A stretch of DNA of 64,000 nucleotides from assembly GCA_944381405.1 (NCBI GenBank), contig CALWLA010000010.1, positions 1 through 64,000 on the forward strand, in the 5' to 3' direction. Origin of the DNA: an uncultured Lachnospiraceae bacterium (GTDB taxonomy: Bacteria > Bacillota > Clostridia > Lachnospirales > Lachnospiraceae). Positions within the stretch are counted from its first letter, which is position 1; the number at the start of each line of letters is the position of its first letter. Below the pieces are notes generated by a model. It did no database searches. It worked only from the letters and a program-made list of their open reading frames with translations, and was not told where the DNA came from. The translations under genes and the position numbers were made by a program. Shown here one piece after another: positions 62,138 to 64,000 of the stretch.

Positions 62138-63730
62138 TTACTCGCCGCTTTTTCCATAGTTCGACAACACCCTGGCGGAGGGGTCGTCCACATCGCAGCC
62201 CTCCCAGTCCCGGTTCGGCATCCAGAAATCCGGTATCATTTCCGCCTGTCCCGGATAAAACTCCTCGAAAATCTCCCTGTATAAAAGGGATTCCTTCGTA
62301 AAGGGCGCGGCATGCTCATATTTTCTGCACCGTTCCTTCCAGTCCTCTCCGTACTGCTGTTCTGCATAGGCCTTCAGATCCTCTACCATGCTGTGGCCCA
62401 CAGCGTCTGAAAAGGCCGCCTTTTCCCGCCAGAGGATCTCTTCCGGCAGCCAGCCTCCTTCCGCAAAGGCCTTTCGCAAAAGATATTTGCCTTTTTTATG
62501 CCGGTTCATCTTAAGTTCGGGGCTAATGGACAGCACATATCTGACAAACTCCAGATCTCCGAAGGGCACCCTGGCCTCCATGCTGTTATCGGCAATGCAC
62601 CTGTCAGCCCGCAGCACATCATAGCAGTGCAGCTCCCGGATCCGCTTTTCGCTTTCCTTCTGAAACGCTTCTGCATCCGGCGCGAAATCCGTATATTTAT
62701 ATCCGAACAGCTCGTCGGAGATCTCTCCGGTCAGAAGCACCCGGATATCCGTCTCCCGGTGAATCGCCCTGCACAGCAGGTACATGCCCATGCTCGCCCG
62801 GATGGTGGTAATATCAAAGGTCCCCAGGATGTAGATCACCTCCCGGAGGCTTTGCAGCACCATCTCCGGCGTCATGTAAAACTCCGTATGCTGCGCTCCG
62901 AGATACTCCGCCGCCGCCCTGGCGTATTTTAAATCGATGGCGTCCTTTTCCATGCCGATGGCAAAGGTCCGGATGGGCCGTTTCAGCTTTCGGGCGCCGA
63001 TGGCGCAAACAAGGGAGCTGTCCAGGCCTCCGGACAAAAGGAATCCCAAAGGCGCGTCGGAATCCAGCCGTTTTTCCACGCCTGCGATCAGCTTTTCCCT
63101 GATATTGCTGCAGACCTCGTTTTCATCCTCCCAGGGGCCGCCGAAAGACGCCCCCGGCTCTCCGATTCGGCTGTATCTCTCAAAACGGCCTTGCACATAG
63201 TAACAGCCCGGCGGGAAGGGGAATATCTTTTCCACAAGGCCTGTCAGGCTTCTTGCCTCTGAAGCGAAGGCGATGGAGCCGTTTTTCGAATAGCCGTAGA
63301 ACAAGGGGCGGATGCCTATGGGATCCCGGGCGGCGATCACCTGCCCGCTTTTTTCGTCCCATAACAGCAGGGCGAATTCCGCATCCAGACGGGAAAACAT
63401 TTGAAGGCCATATTCTTTATATAAAGGAATGAGGATCTCGCAGTCCGAATCGCTTTGGAACGCGTATCCCTTTTCCCTGAGCTTCTCCCGCTGCTTCCGA
63501 AAGCCGTAGATCTCCCCGTTGCAGAGACAGGTCACGCCCTCCCGGACAAAAGGCTGCATGCCGCTTTCCGTAAGCCCCATGATGGCAAGCCTCTGGAAGG
63601 CCAGGATCCCCTTTCCCGGAATCTGAAGGATCCTTGTTTCATCAGGCCCCCTGGAAGTCGTCCTCGCGAGGATCTCCTCTGCCTGCCTTCTTGTCATATC
63701 GCTTCCAAAATAGCCAAATATCGTGCACAT
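62138..63730 (-). CDS. asnB: asparagine synthetase B (glutamine-hydrolysing)
   Basis: A 530-residue enzyme. The start at 63730 is fixed by MCTIFGYF, since Cys2 must become the N-terminal nucleophile, and by AGGAGG upstream. The glutaminase domain continues with SRGPDETRI and CNGEIYGF; the synthetase domain has the PP-loop LLSGGLDSSLVCAIG. It is first in the asnB-pyrG-glnN string. A 170-nt leader with a terminator and a short open frame precedes it. Confidence 0.95.
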   Translation of the reverse strand: MCTIFGYFGSDMTRRQAEEILARTTSRGPDETRILQIPGKGILAFQRLAIMGLTESGMQPFVREGVTCLCNGEIYGFRKQREKLREKGYAFQSDSDCEILIPLYKEYGLQMFSRLDAEFALLLWDEKSGQVIAARDPIGIRPLFYGYSKNGSIAFASEARSLTGLVEKIFPFPPGCYYVQGRFERYSRIGEPGASFGGPWEDENEVCSNIREKLIAGVEKRLDSDAPLGFLLSGGLDSSLVCAIGARKLKRPIRTFAIGMEKDAIDLKYARAAAEYLGAQHTEFYMTPEMVLQSLREVIYILGTFDITTIRASMGMYLLCRAIHRETDIRVLLTGEISDELFGYKYTDFAPDAEAFQKESEKRIRELHCYDVLRADRCIADNSMEARVPFGDLEFVRYVLSISPELKMNRHKKGKYLLRKAFAEGGWLPEEILWREKAAFSDAVGHSMVEDLKAYAEQQYGEDWKERCRKYEHAAPFTKESLLYREIFEEFYPGQAEMIPDFWMPNRDWEGCDVDDPSARVLSNYGKSGE

Positions 63731-63818
63731 ACGTTTCTTCCTCCTGTCCTTCCTTCTGCTGTCCTTTTTCCGCCTCCGGCCCCCTGCCAAAAGAGGTTTT
63801 TCAATAGAAAAAGGCAGT

Positions 63819-63856
63819 AAAAAAGGGGGCTCTAAGCCAACTGCTTAAAGCTCCCC
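63819..63856 (-). terminator. leader terminator (attenuator) of asnB
   Basis: On the minus strand GGGGAGCTTTAAGC and GGCTTAGAGCCCCC form a GC-rich stem with a 4-nt loop, followed by TTTTTT, about 90 nt before the asnB start codon and downstream of a TATAAT box. Confidence 0.82.
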
Positions 63857-63900
63857 TTGAATCCGCCCTGTTCTGTTTTTCTTTTCAGCCGCGATCTCAT
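63832..63900 (-). CDS. possible asnB leader peptide
   Basis: A 22-codon frame beginning ATG at 63900, with GAGGGAGA 6 nt before it, and ending TAG at 63832-63834. The peptide is basic (MRSRLKRKTEQGG, then FKGSFKQLA) with two Gln codons. Its last seven codons are the first arm and loop of the leader terminator and its stop codon is in the second arm, so translation would interfere with the hairpin. Coding status is inferred from this arrangement and the ribosome site only. Confidence 0.5.
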   Translation of the reverse strand: MRSRLKRKTEQGGFKGSFKQLA

Positions 63901-63961
63901 GCCGTTCTCCCTCTTGTGCGCCGCTTGCAGACAATGTCTTTGTAAAAATAAAAACGCGTCT

Positions 63962-63967
63962 ATTATA
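63962..63967 (-). promoter_or_regulatory. -10 box of the asnB leader transcript
   Basis: TATAAT on the minus strand, about 105 nt before the leader terminator. The -35 position (63985-63990, TTCCGT) is poor, which suggests an activator or a weak promoter. Confidence 0.5.
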
Positions 63968-64000
63968 TCGCAGATGAGGCGTTTACGGAACAGGAAAAAT

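Noticed and set aside
63819..63967. A T-box leader for asnB
   Set aside because: The leader is only about 130 nt and lacks the conserved T-box sequence and specifier stem; the peptide-plus-terminator reading explains it better.

Overview
The window is 64 kb of a moderately high-GC (roughly 57-58 percent by eye) low-copy chromosome of a Gram-positive clostridium, most likely Lachnospiraceae. The pointers are a GlgC plus GlgD pair, a type III glutamine synthetase, the pth-mfd-hup-rqcP-ftsB-tilS-hpt-ftsH housekeeping block, a YhaN/YhaO-like pair, clear AGGAGG ribosome sites and TTGACA-N17-TATAAT promoters. There is no rRNA, CRISPR array, prophage or intact insertion sequence. Most genes are on the minus strand.

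Layout. 1-2.3 kb: the tail of an Rpn/PD-(D/E)XK protein, diaminopropionate ammonia-lyase and a small alarmone synthetase. 2.3-11.9 kb: a membrane diguanylate cyclase facing a six-gene minus-strand exopolysaccharide-type operon (VTC-domain protein, DUF4956, CotH, glycosidase-like protein, HEAT protein, processive GT2). Its leader carries what reads as a class II cyclic-di-GMP riboswitch followed by an intrinsic terminator whose first arm overlaps the aptamer. A 52-bp palindromic repeat sits inside the operon. 11.9-14.3 kb: ECF sigma factor, anti-sigma factor and a lipoprotein. 14.4-20.3 kb: a five-gene peptide ABC importer. 20.4-26.6 kb: a second membrane diguanylate cyclase, truA, three tRNAs, a HerA-like ATPase and a GH13 amylase. 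26.9-35.4 kb: ftsH, hpt, tilS, ftsB/divIC, rqcP, hup, mfd and pth, the Bacillus-type order with all the sporulation genes that normally sit among them missing. 35.5-39.9 kb: an FAD oxidoreductase, spoVG and the glycogen genes glgD and glgC. 39.9-48.1 kb: one probable long operon (HIT, transglutaminase-like, DegV, coiled-coil protein, asnS, degenerate phosphoesterase, YhaN-like ATPase). 48.3-50 kb: tRNA-Asn and tRNA-Glu, then an AT-richer patch with HicAB and a decayed acetyltransferase. 50-55.5 kb: a tandem P-II-like protein with a fused DUF1538 transporter, an NCS2 purine permease and a type II restriction-modification pair. 55.6-64 kb: a radical SAM protein with a two-component system, then glutamine synthetase III, CTP synthase and asparagine synthetase, the last preceded by a short leader peptide that overlaps an intrinsic terminator.

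The strongest biological story is the polysaccharide locus. A cyclic-di-GMP ON switch in the leader, a polymerising glycosyltransferase, accessory envelope proteins and two diguanylate cyclases within 12 kb together suggest a second-messenger-controlled surface polymer. The second is the asnB leader, which looks like a translation-coupled attenuator. All function calls are from reading sequence and remembered family motifs; no database search was run.
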